NCBI GenBank assembly: GCA_017591395.1
Contig: WEDG01005026.1
Coordinates: forward strand, 124,001-188,000
Length of the DNA: 64,000 bases
DNA from: Schistocephalus solidus
Lineage: Eukaryota > Platyhelminthes > Cestoda > Diphyllobothriidea > Diphyllobothriidae
Reading direction: 5' to 3'
Of the stretch, positions 10,201 to 23,768 are shown piece by piece (the stretch's first letter is position 1; every line of letters begins with the position of its first letter). A program made the position numbers and the translations under genes. The notes under the pieces are model-generated. The model was not told where the DNA came from, ran no database searches, and was given only the letters and a program-made list of their open reading frames with translations.

Positions 10201-12530
10201 GGATACAACTACGTAATTATTTAGCATACTGTCAGCTTAAAGCCCAGACACGCGTGGTTCGTCGATCATTTATCATTGCATGACGCACGTGGGGAACGCT
10301 AGGGGACGCACTGATGAGCCGAACCTCGCAGCTGCGTCATGCAGCGGTACCAGATCGGCCAAACACGTGAGTCTGGGCCTTTAGATGGTGTCTCTACCAT
10401 CAGTATAGTAAACAATTACTCCTGTGGGTGTGGTAGTGAGGCCTTGCTAGGCAATCGACTGGCTTTGGGTTGAAGTCTGCAGTATGCTGATAGGTTTTGC
10501 ACTGACTGATTGTCAGAAGTAACCGTCCCAGTGTTACTGTCAACAACAGTGAAACATTCGAGCATTAGTTATTTTAATACCTCTATGATGCCTGCAGTTA
10601 AATGTCATAATCACAGAAACCCCTTAATCCTACGTTTTGGTTTGCACTGCAGAAAGTGTCCAACAAAACGATGACTGACCAGATTCGGATGCTTTAGATA
10701 CGTAGGCGCTGTACTTGAGAAAAGTCAAATGCTCCATAACCGTCAAGAATATGCCTTGTATTCATTTCCACCCCAAGCAATTTATTTTGGCAATCGGTTT
10801 AGCAACAGAACGTTAAGCAGGGTTGCATTCTTAATTATCTTGCGAGAGTGGTTACGCAAGGGATTCAGGGATACAGTGAGACTTGACCCTGTGAGCTTAA
10901 ACGTACGCCGACATACAACTGTCCTTAATTCATGTGGTGGCCTCCAAAGCCCCTAGCCTCGGAAGACAAATTCTACAGCACACGGTAAGTAAAACATGAG
11001 GTATTCTTCCTGAATTAAGATGAAACTTAGGATATTTGCAAAACACCTTGTAGAATCGTCAGTCTTGGCCATCTGTTTTCCACAAACAATCAACTTACTC
11101 ACATGAGGACTGCAATTAAATCCCTGCTCAGATGCCTTAACCGCAGCCGTTGTATGGCTGATTTTTCTGCAGCACGTTAAGTGAGCACCCAGCAGTTAAA
11201 TCAGATGCTTCATCAATCTAAATGGTAACGCTCAGGAGTTCTCGAAAATAGTGCTATAATGGTTTATTTTAATTTTATTGTCGTGTCTTATTGACGTCAT
11301 CTTAATCGCTTGTAGCATGCCTGCTCAAGGGCAAACGTAAAAAAAGTTAATCATACTAATAATAAGTTCAGAAATTAGTAGCAGCAGGACATGGATTAAG
11401 GTGTCCGGGACACGACGCATTACTGTCATAATTGAAAGCTCAATGAAAATTTAGGTTGAGGAGATTCAACCTCTGCGGAATTAACTCACTTTAGTAATTA
11501 TATAACCCATGCAGACTAATTAGTCTAAAATGGTCATCCTAGTCTCCTTTGTCTTTGTCAGCGTACATCATTATTCGTCAGTATGCGACTGATTTACGGG
11601 AATTTGTGTTGTGTTGCAAAGAACAACAGAGCATACATATATGCGTCTTCAGTAGAGACCACGGCGGAAAAGTGAATTGCCTTTAACCTAGTATCTATAT
11701 TGAGAGCACTATAACATAATATTTATATAAAATTTATAAAATAATTTATTCTTTATTATTATTATTATTTATTCACACAGGTAGCGTTCGTCTTTGTTGA
11801 CTACATCTGACGCCATTATTCCGCAGACGTTGGGTGTCCCAAAATCCAATGGGCGTTGATATTTCCGAGCTGACCCAAGCAAAGTAATGTCTCTGGAAAA
11901 TAACTCCAAGTCCTTCCAATAATAACCTTCGGGATTTCCAGCTTGATATTGCTGCCACCACAAACCAGCAATAGGCAGGGTAGGCACGCTCCGCGAAAAT
12001 AATACGATGCGTGGACGTCCATTTCACGATTATTGCTATTTCCAATCGTAACCGATAGGAAAACGGGGCCATGATTCGTTGCCAGAGCACTCAATTACTA
12101 TAACATCTAGGAGAAAATGCAAACCTGGGGTTGCGCATGGCCAGGCTAATTGTGTCTCATGAGCCAGAATTATTCACCCCAGTCTACGGTGTGTTTGTTA
12201 GCCATTCTTCAGAATCATTTATGGTCAGGAGGCTCTGTATTGCGCTCCAAGCAGAACTGGGAAACGTACATATATCTACAAAGCTCAGGGAGGTCTCAAT
12301 ACACTGCCAAGAACCTTTTGATGCCAAGACAGTGACCCAGCTAATGACGTTTTAACCGAAATGCTGAACTGCGTTTTCGACTAGGGGAGAGTACTAAGGT
12401 GGGGTTGCAATATTTATCAGTATGCGGCATAATCTCACGATATCCCAAAGATGCCCAGTGGATTTCGAATGGACTTCTTTTCGAGCGCCTGTATAAATCA
12501 CGGTAGAGAGGGTAGAGGTGCCTTGTATGG
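10201..12530. other. No supported gene
   Basis: Unique-looking sequence with an AT-rich stretch and an (ATT)n run at about 11752-11770. Overlapping minus-strand ORFs around 11769-12094 occur in three frames with no motif, which argues against any being real. Confidence 0.4.
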
Positions 12531-12760
12531 CCACCTACACAGATACGGGATAAGGAACCGCACCGCTCACTTAAAAAGGGGCCTCGCTATACATTTCAGG
12601 GAGGGTAAATATTCCCGTGTCTTACCACGAACACTAAGCATAACATAAAACTAAACTTTCACCTTTATCTTAGCCCTAGTTCTACCTAAACATCAACCGC
12701 ATAGTTAACACGAACCAAAACCTGAACCTTAAGCATAATCCTAGACCCGTTTAGGCAGCC
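12531..12760. mobile_element. Palindrome-ended repeat with telomere-like core, copy A
   Basis: It starts with cacctacacagatacgggat, followed by cacttaaaaa, catttcaggg and taaatattcccgtgtctta. A 100-bp tract of degenerate TAACCC-like units follows (cttagccctag, ctgaacctta, taatcctaga). The first 90 bases align with the reverse complement of the right end of the copy at 41641-41964, which places both in one family. No open frame is present. Confidence 0.6.
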
Positions 12761-14898
12761 ATAAGTCATTCTTACCCGAATGAGTGGTGAAATAACATAC
12801 AGTTTTGATATTTATGTATGATGCCCTTAAATATATTTTGTTAGATATATACTTAAAAGTATCCTTTCGTATAGTCATTTGATTAATAAAACATTTCTTC
12901 ATCAAATTTAATTCTCGTAAAAATGCTTTATTTTGGTTTTAAAAACTATTTATGATATATTTAAAGCTGTTCAATTTCCACTTAAAGCTGTCAATTACTT
13001 AAGGCCCATTGTGAAGTATCCAACATAATCAGCATCCGTTTCGTTAAACTGTGTCTTTTTAATGGCAAAAAGAACTGTATGGTAATCCTTATACGGAAGG
13101 CCTACAACCTGCAGGCTTTAACCCCGAATGCAAACGCAACATCAGTTCGGGCTCGAAATTAGTAGAGGCCTGAAAACCTTTTCAAAACCTAAATTAACGC
13201 TTACTTCTAGTAAAAATTTCAAGAAAGTGTGATTTGCCACTGAACGAGTACATGAAAGAATATTCTTGTTTAAGTTACCTATAAAATATATACAAATTAA
13301 TAAGGGCATTGAAACTAAATGGAAAAATGACAATTACTTAAGCATTCATTCTTCGTCGAGCGCCGTTTTTGCGTGCGGCAGAAAAAAATGTGCATTTAAA
13401 AGCCGACATACCACTGTATCTAAAATATCCTCAGGTTGTTTCACTTACGAACTACTTCATGATCGAAAAGGTCTTGCAGAAGATTTAGTAAAATTTCATT
13501 GGCTCGGTCATTTGCTGTATGTTACCTTGGCTAACATGACAGTTCCGATGATTGCATCCCATAATTTTTCGCGACATAACGACGTGAAAACGTAGATAGC
13601 GTTAGATGACACTACCTCAAGATATTCTCGATTACGTTTACCAGTTACTGCAATGCGACACAACTTCATTAATAAACATCTTCACTTCCTGCAGTATAAG
13701 CAGAATGATGACAGAGATTTTGTGGCCTGTCATTTGTGGAATCCCCTTCCTGTCGGATGAGCCGTGTTGTGTCTGCATTTTGCTCGTCAACTGCCGCCAA
13801 GCCCCTTTATGTCAAGTTGCTGAACACGCATGCAGGTTTATATTTATGGCGGTGAGATTCCGTGCTGCGGAACTTGCAATCAGTCTACTCGCGGTGATGT
13901 TGTGAGGCAAGATCCAAGTGGAGGGTGGGGGAGGGTGGGGCGGTTGGAAGGGTAAAGGGCTCTGAGAACGCAGAACGGAACTGTCGCCAGCGCAAAGTAG
14001 ACGAGCACTTCTTTCGAGTGTCTTTGGCTCTGGCGACGACAAGGGTAGCCGAAGTGGATGAGTTTTATTTTTGTCGCCGATGTCATCCAAATTTGCAGTG
14101 CGCGCATCGTCTATCACTGTCTCCTTATTAGCGTTACTGTTTATACGATAACAATGAAACCCACCAAGGCTTTGAAAATAAAAGTTAGGGACTCCAGTTC
14201 GGCTTTGCACGCACCAGCATCGGTTGAAAAAGATTAACTACAGGGGGGAGGTAATTGATAGAGTGAACGGCGAACTCAGACCGGTTTTAAACAATGTGCT
14301 GACGGACCTGTTTTTGAAAATATAATCTAAAATGATGGAATGAGAGTGGAAGAAAGACCAAAGCTAGTTTATTTAGACTGCGGGTTATTAACCCCGCATT
14401 TCCGCTGTTGTTTACCTATGGCTGTCTATCATTTGGTTTTTTTACGATAACAAAATCCCGAAAGCCAGGTGATTTTTGAACGCTGAATTGCATCCATTTC
14501 AGCCTACGTGAGATCAGAGAAATTAAATTACATAACAACGCTATAACTCTGTTCATTTTTCTTGTTTAAAGGTAGCTAGAACAATTGGTCCGAGAGGTAG
14601 TGTATTTTTTATGCTGTCGGCAATTCATGTTAATTGACTCGAAGCGCCTCAATCGAATGATCTTATTTTTAAATATTTGCATCAGGTTAACTAAAACCTC
14701 ACCAGTACGCATAAGTTAAAACCGCTGGAATACCAAAAAACTTCCCTTAAAATTCTTCTGGAGTCAGAAAAAGATATCTTTAGATGTTTGCATGGTAGCA
14801 TTGATGAAACCAACAAACTTTCTATATCACCCCCCCTCGGATACACGGCTTACACCAATGACAGATGCGTTCAACCCTACCTTTGAATCTATCACTGG
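12761..14898. other. No supported gene
   Basis: AT-rich sequence, with a GC-richer patch at about 13730-14110. Short ORFs on both strands overlap each other and show no motif. Confidence 0.4.
13920..13943 (+). other. G-rich tract, G-quadruplex motif
   Basis: Runs of G separated by single T or A (gggtgggggagggtgggg) satisfy the G3+N1-7 pattern. No gene is attached to it. Confidence 0.6.
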
Positions 14899-15128
14899 CC
14901 AGCAACAGATAACCCGTGGAAAGTGTCTTACGCAAATAGTGGTTATGCGGGTGGGACCTTAGGGCATAGGCTTCTAAGCCTAATCTTAACCCCAGACCAA
15001 ACCTTAACCGTAAAAATAATCTTAGCGTTAACCCTACTCCTAACCCGATGAGGAACATGACCGAACAACGTCTACTTAAATTAAATAAATATCCCGTAAG
15101 ACACGTTCCACGGGTTACCTGTTGCTGA
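14899..15128. mobile_element. Palindrome-ended repeat with telomere-like core, copy B
   Basis: Terminal inverted repeats of 34 bp: ccagcaacagataacccgtg... at 14899-14932 and its reverse complement at 15095-15128, matching at about 31 of 34 positions. Between them lies a degenerate TAACCC tract (cttaacccca, ccttaaccgt, gttaaccctact, cctaacccga) at about 14980-15050. It looks like a small non-autonomous DNA element. It has no coding capacity beyond a low-complexity L/R/G frame through the tract. Confidence 0.7.
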
Positions 15129-18100
15129 CCCCTACTATATAAAAGGTCCTTGCCCTACCATTAAAAAAAGTGATAACGAAGCCATTCTGACTTCTTCCTC
15201 TAGGAAAGTCATCCAAACCGAAATCCATAAAGAGGTGCTCTGGAGGGTATTATTGACTATTTGGTCGGCTATCCATTACTTCCGGTGTTTTGTTTGAAGA
15301 CAGTTATACCGGCAGAACACACGTCGTTGGTACTTACTGCTAAAACCAACCTAGATCGTTATTCTCTTTGTGCCATCTGACAAATGAATAACATATCTGA
15401 GTGTGTGGTAAAGGAAACGGGGTTACTGACACATTTAAGCACATTTTGCTGGACACTTGCTCCTGTCAAATCTTTTTATGTTATCACACCAACTGCCAAC
15501 CAAAGGGTCGCCCCTTCCACACCGATGTGTGTTTCTTTTAACTAGCACTGTGAACATCAATGGTAACATGTTACCTGGAAGTTGATGCTCCTCTGTTCCT
15601 GCAAATATGCAATGGCAGCTATTTAGCGTTCTTCACAACGCATCTCATTTGGGTGCCCAAATCGTGCAACCCAACATCAGCCAAGTTGTACGCTGTTGGA
15701 ATCACCCCCTTGTCAACGCACTAATCTTTATTCCAGGATTCTGTTCCAACTAGAAACTTTCGCCGAAACTGTTGATCATTTGAATAATGCTCAGCTGAAT
15801 CTGGTAGATTTGCTTTCACCGTCAGATGACTGTACTGTCACTCATATTGCCATGCCGGTGACGGACAAGCTGTAGCTAAATCGAGCTAGGTCTCTAGTGC
15901 GAAAGACAACCAGGGCTTTTTTCCTGAGTTCTCACCGTTCTTACACCAAGACCCCATGTTGGGACCAACCCTATCAGAACAACACTATATCCCCCAAAAT
16001 GTCAGCGGGGAGCCGCCGCATAAATACGGTTTAACTAGCTCAACGTTAATTATCGAACTAAATGTGAACACCTTCGATGAATGAGGGAGCTGCTACAAAA
16101 AAGTGGTGTCTGATTACATGGCAGCTACATCCTCTAGGGCGTTCATTATTCTTACCAGTTACTGAAGTTGGGTCTGAGGGCGAAGCTGAAACGTAAGGTA
16201 GATAGCATCCTTGGTTTAGCAGTCAGATCTTTATCTCCTTGTTCACTGCGCCTGACTTGCATCTACCAAAATTTACATGGAATGAAACTATTTCTCTTAT
16301 GTGTCGATGGAATGTCCTTCTAATCAACAGCAGTATAAAACAGATGCGTGGTCCTTCTGAACGAATTTTGACCGTCGCAAAGTTCGAGAGGAGATGCGCT
16401 TGCAGACAGTAACCAACCAGGAAGTTTGCTTCACGTCCTTCCTACTAACAAAGCTACGACTGAAACGGGATATAGGTCTGACGAAGGATGGCATCGCTTT
16501 CAGGTGTCAGTATCCTTCTCGCAATTGGCAGATTAAATAGCTGACTTCATACGTCATTTAGTAAGTGGCATGGACGATATAATTTACAGAAGCCAGAAAC
16601 CCATGTCAGTCTAGAAAGGATATTTAGTCCAATGAGTATGCTCGTCGAAGTATTGAGAGCAGGTCCAAATTCTTTCCCAAAAGTTAGTTTTTTAGGATCG
16701 CCTTGGTATAATTACAGATGAAAATCACCACCACCGTAAATAAGATTCACCTGTTGGCAGTACGAGCGAGAATATGAATTGATTAATGTGACCCATGCTC
16801 TGTAAACGCCACTGACGAGCCGTAAACCAAAAAACATATCTCTCGCGTCACCAGTTTAGTGTTCATGTCCTTATATGCAAAAGTTACCGGGCGCAAAGTA
16901 GATCGAGTCTCCTTTTTATCCCATTGGTAATGAGACAATTGGTGGAACCCACGGCATAACGATACAGTGTTCACCAGGGTTCTACATAGCAGTCTATTTA
17001 TTGGACCACTAGCACGCTTATCATTGGGGTGTTAATGCAACATCATTTTCGCCGTTATGGAAGCTCATTCAACTGCGATAAATAAGGCCCCACTGTCAAA
17101 AATATGTGATGGCAATTGGGTTGTATGGGACAACCACCCTTGATGACGCGCCAAGTGCAGCTGTTGGTCAAAAAAAACCGGCCGATTTCCAGGAGGGGTG
17201 CATATATTGAACTACCGCCAGTTGAAGGGACTGCAACATGAATACAAATACTATAGGGCTGAAAAAAAACAATTATTTTTACCAACGGCTATAATAAAAA
17301 AGGTGTTCATGCCAGGAGAAGTGGCTTCGGTTGATGCACCTGATAATAGGTGCGTTTGTAAACCAACTTGGAAAAAAACATTAAATAACAAACGTTTGGA
17401 GACAGGTAAATGAGGAAGCAGACATCTTGTGCTAAAGGACATTGTAGTCAGTCAAAAGATCTTGTTGGGTAACATTATGGTTGTAATTTACCAAGTAAAT
17501 AACCCAACTGTTAACTAGGGTTTCTGACAGTTAAATTCATCTGACACTGTTTAGATCACGATTGCAACCAGAAACTATCTCCACAATAACAGTGTTTTTC
17601 TCATTGCTCTTCACCTTAACGAGTTGGGGCATAGTGGTGGTGTTCCGCTAAAGCGGCTAAATTAATAAACTTGGAGTGGGCATCAAATAAAATTAAAGAG
17701 GCAATATTCCAACAGTAATCAGTTCGTTTAAAGGATTTTACTGAGAGAACCGAAAATTAAGACTACTTTTTTCCCTGATTTAAATCACAATAGGCCAGGT
17801 CAGGAGAAAACCAAATAGGCGTGATCCAATCATTCTTGATGCTGTTAGCGTTATACATGCACGCAAATGGAGGTCTCAAAAACATTACAATAAATGTTGG
17901 AAGACTGTCAAACAAGGGAGCGAACTCTGTCATCTCCAAAAATTGTAGGATGATTCGCTGTTTTTTAGAAGTTTCGGATAACTTTGTACTTCAACCTAAG
18001 TTACATCATCTGACATAAGACGATGCTTATCTTACGATAATGCCAACTTATTAAAGAAATTTGAAAGATAACGTAGTCTATTATGCATGAATATACTCAC

Positions 18101-20929
18101 ACCCTTTTTAGGGGCACTCCTGTTTAACATCCAGCGTTACTTTACATGCCCTAATAGCCAAAACAACAATCGGGTTATTTCAAAGGTACTGATATCCGTA
18201 GGCCAGTTCCAGGTTTAAGGATGTGCCCTATCAAAAAAACGTGGAAACGTCAGAGGAGATGCACATGTTTGATACTCACTTTTGTAGGAGTTTTCTGCAT
18301 GTTCACAATTTTTGGTTGGTGGGCTCAGCTGGCATGCCTATGTGCGGTATGGTGACTCATGACTTCAGTTTGTCTTTCGCAGTGAGATAAAAGTCTTAAC
18401 TTGATTCAACTTATTTGCTAAAAACTCTTTCTGAATACCGTTTTCATATCGGTGCGTTCAAAAGTTTCGTTAAATTCTCCAAAATTTAGGCTAATAAATG
18501 CAGGTTCTCTTGCGGATTACACTTCCGAAACGGTTCGAGGACACTGGAGAAAAATGTTTCAGGGCCTTGAGATGACTTATGGCCGCCTCTAAAACGAGAG
18601 TGTAAAGCGAAGGGAGTGGGTGAAAAATCCGAGGAGGAAAAACTAAATCCCAACCGGACAGCGAAGGCCCTATTGCATTCCTCTTTCTACTCGTCCACCC
18701 TCTCAGTTGTTCTGTTCTGCTGATTTTGTCCACTAACTGTGGTGTCAGGATCTTGGACATGGAGGGAATCGGGGTCATGCATCACATGGCGTGGGCCATA
18801 TTTCACTCACTAGTCGATCAAGTTGTGTTTATGGAAGAGAAGTAGGACGTCAGGATAAGAGGGCTGAGACCCCTCTCCTCAATCTCCTCAAATTCTGCCG
18901 TGTTGGAAGGAGACATCGTCCACCGCCACTTCAAAAACACTTCTCATACGTGCATCAACATTCCTCTTCGTTTTCAATAATATGCACAACGTCAGGACTA
19001 TTCATATAGAGAGCTGTATAAGATGACTCGAATGCAAACAGCCTCCTCGATTTTCCAGATATTGAAAGATATTTTTGAATGCTAATTTCTTCTATATACT
19101 GGCTGATTTTATACGGTCGCAGCACCGGTACTCCCTGAAATCCTAAGTACGTGTTGCGCCATTTTTTTCCGTCGCAGTACGCAGTTGCTAAGACTTTTTC
19201 TCATCAGTACGTCCCACGACGTCCCCCATGCGTCGAAGACTTTACTCCAACTTCGCACGTTAATTTCAAGGGAAAGCTCTAACTTCTGAATTGAAGAATG
19301 GATCAGGACGTGGTGAGGATAGGTTATCAAAGCCCCTGGGTTTAATATGTGTATGTGTTTTAGAAGGGCTCATTTAGTTTAATATTTCAGAGCTACGGGA
19401 AGTTACCATCTGGGGAATAAAAACTATATTCATATAACGACATGCACAAAGTTGTTTTATTGGGATGTGTGTTATTAAAATACATTTTATTTATATGGAG
19501 TTGCTTTTATATTTATTATATATTATCATGCTCAATTCTGTCGCCATAAATTGGCCAAGGAGAATACATTTAGCGGACGGTTATTTATTTTGTATGTTTT
19601 CTTGCATAGAGTTCGTTGCTTGCCCAACCCGTAAAACTAATATTTCCACCATTCATCCTGGGTTTAGTGATGGCTAAGTACGCTGCCGAGAACGTAAGTG
19701 GGAAGCCTCTAACGAAGCAGGTGGTGATATGAAGCCCTCGCAACTATGTCAGACAGCAGCTCACAATTTTAGACGTGACCTAGGTTCGTAGATAGTATCA
19801 ATACTGCAAGTAGGGATAATAAATCAGGATTTTTACACTAGATTGCGTGCCGAATGCGAATAGTACACGATTAATCCCCTGAATCGGATAGAGTTCCCAC
19901 TAATATTCATTTCAACTTTCTGACCGAGCGTGAGCCGAGACATTTGCCCAAATTTCACAACAAATTTTGAGGAAATCAAAAAATTCCTAACGTACATATC
20001 AGCTCGAACCTGTTTAAACATGAAAATTGGCCAGGACCAATATTCAAATACACGGTGGAGGGATTTAAAGATTAATGTATTCAGATAGAATTTGTGCCTC
20101 TTTGTGCACTAGCGAAATATAAAATCCTAACTGCAGTAGTGATTTGTCCCGAGAAAATGCAATACCTCAATTTACACAGATGATAGATTGTCAAATGTGG
20201 CGTAGACGACGGAACATTCACGGCAATCAACAGGAATTCGCAAAGTTGACGATTCTAGCCCCTCGCTGGACGAAAGCCCTCTGGCTGTGTGATCTTATGC
20301 CTCCACTTAGCGTGCCAGATAACAAGAGTTGTGCAGAGAACCCTTCCGTCTACGCAAATGCGTAGTCAAACTCACAGCCAAAGCTTGAGATAAATCGCGC
20401 AGTACTTCTAACACACTCACTTTGACAAGTGCTTCTTCGCATTTGACCTTTTTCAGCATACACACAGTCCAAGGTATGTTTAGGCAGGTTAGTCAGTTAG
20501 CAGCGGCAAATGGGAATATGTGTATTGTCCTATATAACTGTGCATTAGGAAGGAGGCGAAAACATTGCCCTTGGGTTTCGAGATCGGCGCGCTTATCAGT
20601 ACTGCCACCTGGGCGAGACGAGGTGCAGTAGACAAAGCTTAGTTATGGCGCGAAACTGATAGGGGGGGGGGAAACGGCGTTCATTAAGTTTCCCTAAGTA
20701 CACTGAATTTATTTCAAAAAGACGGCTAGTTAGTTGCTTTGGTTTTTTTTTTCTAAGAAATTCGCTACATTACTATCCTATTGTTCCTTTTGATTTTAAT
20801 CATCAACAAATTTCATTTTTTTGACTAGAAAAGGTTAACGGTAATACCGGCTCCTTCGTCGTTATGTTGAAAACTATGAGTATCGAAAATAGCGGTTGGA
20901 CAGGAGAATTGAGTTCCTTCGTATTACAG
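15129..20929. other. No supported gene
   Basis: About 5.8 kb of mixed-composition sequence. ORFs here are 60-95 codons and lack motifs. One minus-strand frame near 19109-19290, preceded by CTTCAATTCAG, could be an exon (L-E-L-S-L-E-I-N-V-R-S-W), but nothing joins to it. No repeats were recognised. Confidence 0.35.
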
Positions 20930-21020
20930 GTGGCGTTGTCCTAGATTTCAGGGGTGTACATTTAGGGTCAATGGTGGGATGTGTGGTTAGGGCTAGGAGG
21001 GTTAGTTTTAGATTTATGAC
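20930..21020. repeat. Telomere-like degenerate tract, copy D (partial)
   Basis: The sequence tagatttcaggggtgtacat precedes degenerate TTAGGG-like units (tttagggtca, ggttagggctagg, gggttagttttag). The ATTTCAGGG lead is the same as in copies A and C. Ends could not be defined. Confidence 0.45.
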
Positions 21021-23088
21021 GATTGGCGATTGGCTTGAAGTTCGGACGTGGAATAGAAAATCCCCGGAGTACAGGGTGCCCCCCAATCTAGTCCGGCCAC
21101 AAAAATTGGTTCAGTAGGGGATTTTGACAGATTTTAATAATTAATGACACACTTGTGAAAAACTCGGTGGCTGAATTAAAGGAATATATATGCGATTGAT
21201 TCTAAGTGCCCAAAAATTAAAGACTATTAAACAACAACTTTTTGGTCACGTGTCTGCATTAAATTGGAGGAATAACTAACATGCCAAAACTTTCACACTT
21301 AGAAGGGGAGCTCCTTCAAGACCTATCAAAAGTATTCAAATTTTACCAGCAATCCAACGCGCTGCGAAAATATGTGGTCAACCCACAGACTGGTTTTACA
21401 ATCACTCTTTGTGCAGCAATGCTATATAACCTGCATATTATTAGACACTTTCTGCGTGTGAAATTGTGGCCTACGACCGGATGATGAGTATTGCTCTTTT
21501 GGGAAACTTGTAAATGGCTCTACAGGCATTTTTTGGGACGAGATTCAGCATATTACAAAAAACAAACTATTTTTAAGCGTTCGCACAGTAAAACAGATTT
21601 AGCCACCCGGATGCCTCATGATGTCCGCTGGGTAGTGTATGCGACTCCCCATGGGTACTTTCGCCCTGGCAGTGGGTGGCCGAGGTCGCAGTTACCCAGT
21701 GGTCAGTCATCGCAAGGACAAGAGAAATGCAAGTGTCCAGATGGGACTGTCCATTAAAATCTCATTAGGGTAAATTGCTCCGTCAGCAGAGAGGCTGAGG
21801 CAGAGAGCGGCATGCACGCAGTCTCGCCAGTTGCACCGGGACATGAAAGCTTGGTTTGGAGCCCAGGCCTAGGGTAGATGCGAACTGCGCATTGGTGGGG
21901 AGGGCGGGGGGGCGGGCGGAGGGCTGTTGCCGACTCTGGTTGCGCAATGAGTCAGCGGGAGTGACGGCGACACGAAAAGTGACTCGGAAGTGCGACGCGG
22001 AACTCGTGACTCGAATTATCACACTTTTCGGTCATCTGCACGAGCGCATGCGCGACAGTCCCTCCAGCGATTTTTGATGAGAACCATTTGGATTAAAGGT
22101 GAGGCCTGGGGATTATCGCAAGGACGAGGGTTGGATGAGGAAGCCCCTCTAGAAACGTGGCTGGGTCAAGAGGACGGGCTGAGATTTGGCACATTGCTTG
22201 ACTGTTAACCCTACCCAGTTCTTGTGATCCAAACTGAAATGAGCTGCATAGATATCCAGAGTTTATGAACCGCAGTAACTGTCGAACCACAGAAACGCGT
22301 TTTTTCAGAGTGCTAAGCATATTTTCGTGATACCTCAATTTAAGTTAAACTAGGAATTATTACACTCGTAGGAGATTGCTGAATAATGACTATCAGCGTA
22401 GCTTCATCTTCCTGAAACGAAATTAAAAAAAAACAATTTGGTGTCATGGTACTTAGTAATTCACTTCCTATGTAATATAAATTACACTTATAAGTCACTT
22501 GTTTTTCACGATTAATTGATGCATAGGTTTTATGAAACAAATTCCTACATATAACTTAACCTTGACATGCCCATCGTGTGCAGTAAGGCACTAATAAAGA
22601 CCGAAAGCGCACCCCCGATCGCAACATAATTGAGGCCAACTGACTACCGATGGTTCGGTAAATAATAATAAAAATATTAAATATCCCGTAATGGCACTGT
22701 CCAGCAATCGCAATAATTGAAGCATGAAATGTACAGTTCTCCAACTTACGAACTAAATAAAGGGAGGATCAGTATGCGTGGTTGCGAAAGCCGCAGATCA
22801 AGGGAACAAAACGTAACAGCCGTCTGTGCCTTCACAAGGATATGCGTGGGAGTAATGTTGACTAACCGCGTTATCGGACAAGTCGCAACAAACATACTCG
22901 CACATCCACCAAGTTCGCAACTAACCCGCAACGGTCGATAGAGCGGTGTATATTGTGTACCTTACAAGCGTTTCGAAGTCTTCAGTGCCAGGAGAATTCA
23001 ATCAAGCCACATCAACACCCTAAGTTTGTCCTATGAAAGTTACAGCAGCTGTTTCTTTGAGTAAAATACAGATCTCATCCACTCCAAC
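21021..23088. other. Region downstream of the LHFPL gene, no supported gene
   Basis: Contains a GC-rich patch at about 21600-22060 and AT-rich sequence to 23088. No motif-bearing frame was found. Part of it should be 3' UTR of the minus-strand LHFPL gene, whose stop is at 23089-23091, but I see no certain polyadenylation signal. Confidence 0.35.
21896..21923 (+). other. G-rich tract, G-quadruplex motif
   Basis: The run tggggagggcgggggggcgg continues cggaggg, giving five G3+ runs with 1- to 4-base spacers inside a GC-rich patch. Confidence 0.6.
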
Positions 23089-23768
23089 TCATTCAAGATC
23101 TGAATACCAACCTACCACTCCATTAGGATAGTTAAATGCAGCAGGAGCAACTTCCCATGAAAAGTCCACTCTAAGAGGAGAAGGCATATGACCTACCAAA
23201 TGTGATGGATCAAGTTGGTGCAGGGTAACATTGCGGGGGTTTTGCACCAGTCCCGTCTCATGTAGCTGGCCTTCAGGAATGCCCAGCATGGAACCGGTCA
23301 ATGACAGTCGGTGGGTAGAGTGTGGGCTGATGACAAAGTCAGCAGGCAGGATGAGAGAACGTGTGTTCAGAAGATGAGAAGTGCGACGACCCATTGCGGC
23401 GGTCGGAGCTACGCCAGCGTGATCCTCTCGCATGCGATAGAGACTGGCGCTATCGCAGGTGGAGGAACCGGCTGCGGTGGAGGGGAAGACGGTGGAGAAG
23501 TGAGTCGGACTCTGGCTGCCTGGACAATAAACAGACGTGTCCATTGGCAGGCTGAGGAGGGGATATGCGGACCACCTGTCCATCTCCGGACGATAGGCAC
23601 GTCGCTGGTGACCGTCGAGTGGCAGCCAGCCCATTTTACAGGCCCTATTCGGTTGCAACAGACGCCGTTGCTGATATGTGAAGAAGAGGGTGGGCATAGC
23701 ACTGAGGGCGAGGCTGATGACTCCACCGGAGATCGTGAGTACGTATGCCCAGCCTATTTCACAGCCAC
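23089..23768 (-). CDS. LHFPL: LHFPL gene, exon 3 (TM4 and long C-terminal tail)
   Basis: The acceptor TGTTAACACAG ends at 23769. The exon starts GT-GGC-TGT-GAA, completing a glycine codon split in phase 1. It encodes G-C-E-I-G-W-A-Y, the conserved start of TM4 in LHFPL proteins, then a hydrophobic helix to about residue 253. A Ser/Pro/His-containing tail of roughly 195 residues ends at the TAG/TGA-type stop at 23089-23091. The tail has no recognised domain and is far longer than in vertebrate family members. The tail could contain a further intron; a single open frame over its whole length argues against that. Confidence 0.85.

Noticed and set aside
13812..14210. 132-codon minus-strand ORF
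   Set aside because: Covers a G/C-skewed low-complexity tract, with overlapping ORFs in other frames and no recognised pattern.
14980..15050. True telomere
   Set aside because: The TAACCC units are degenerate, short, internal and bounded by unique inverted ends. Similar tracts occur at several internal sites.
14822..15058. Leu/Arg/Gly-rich minus-strand ORF
   Set aside because: Produced by translating the degenerate TTAGGG-like tract; low complexity only.
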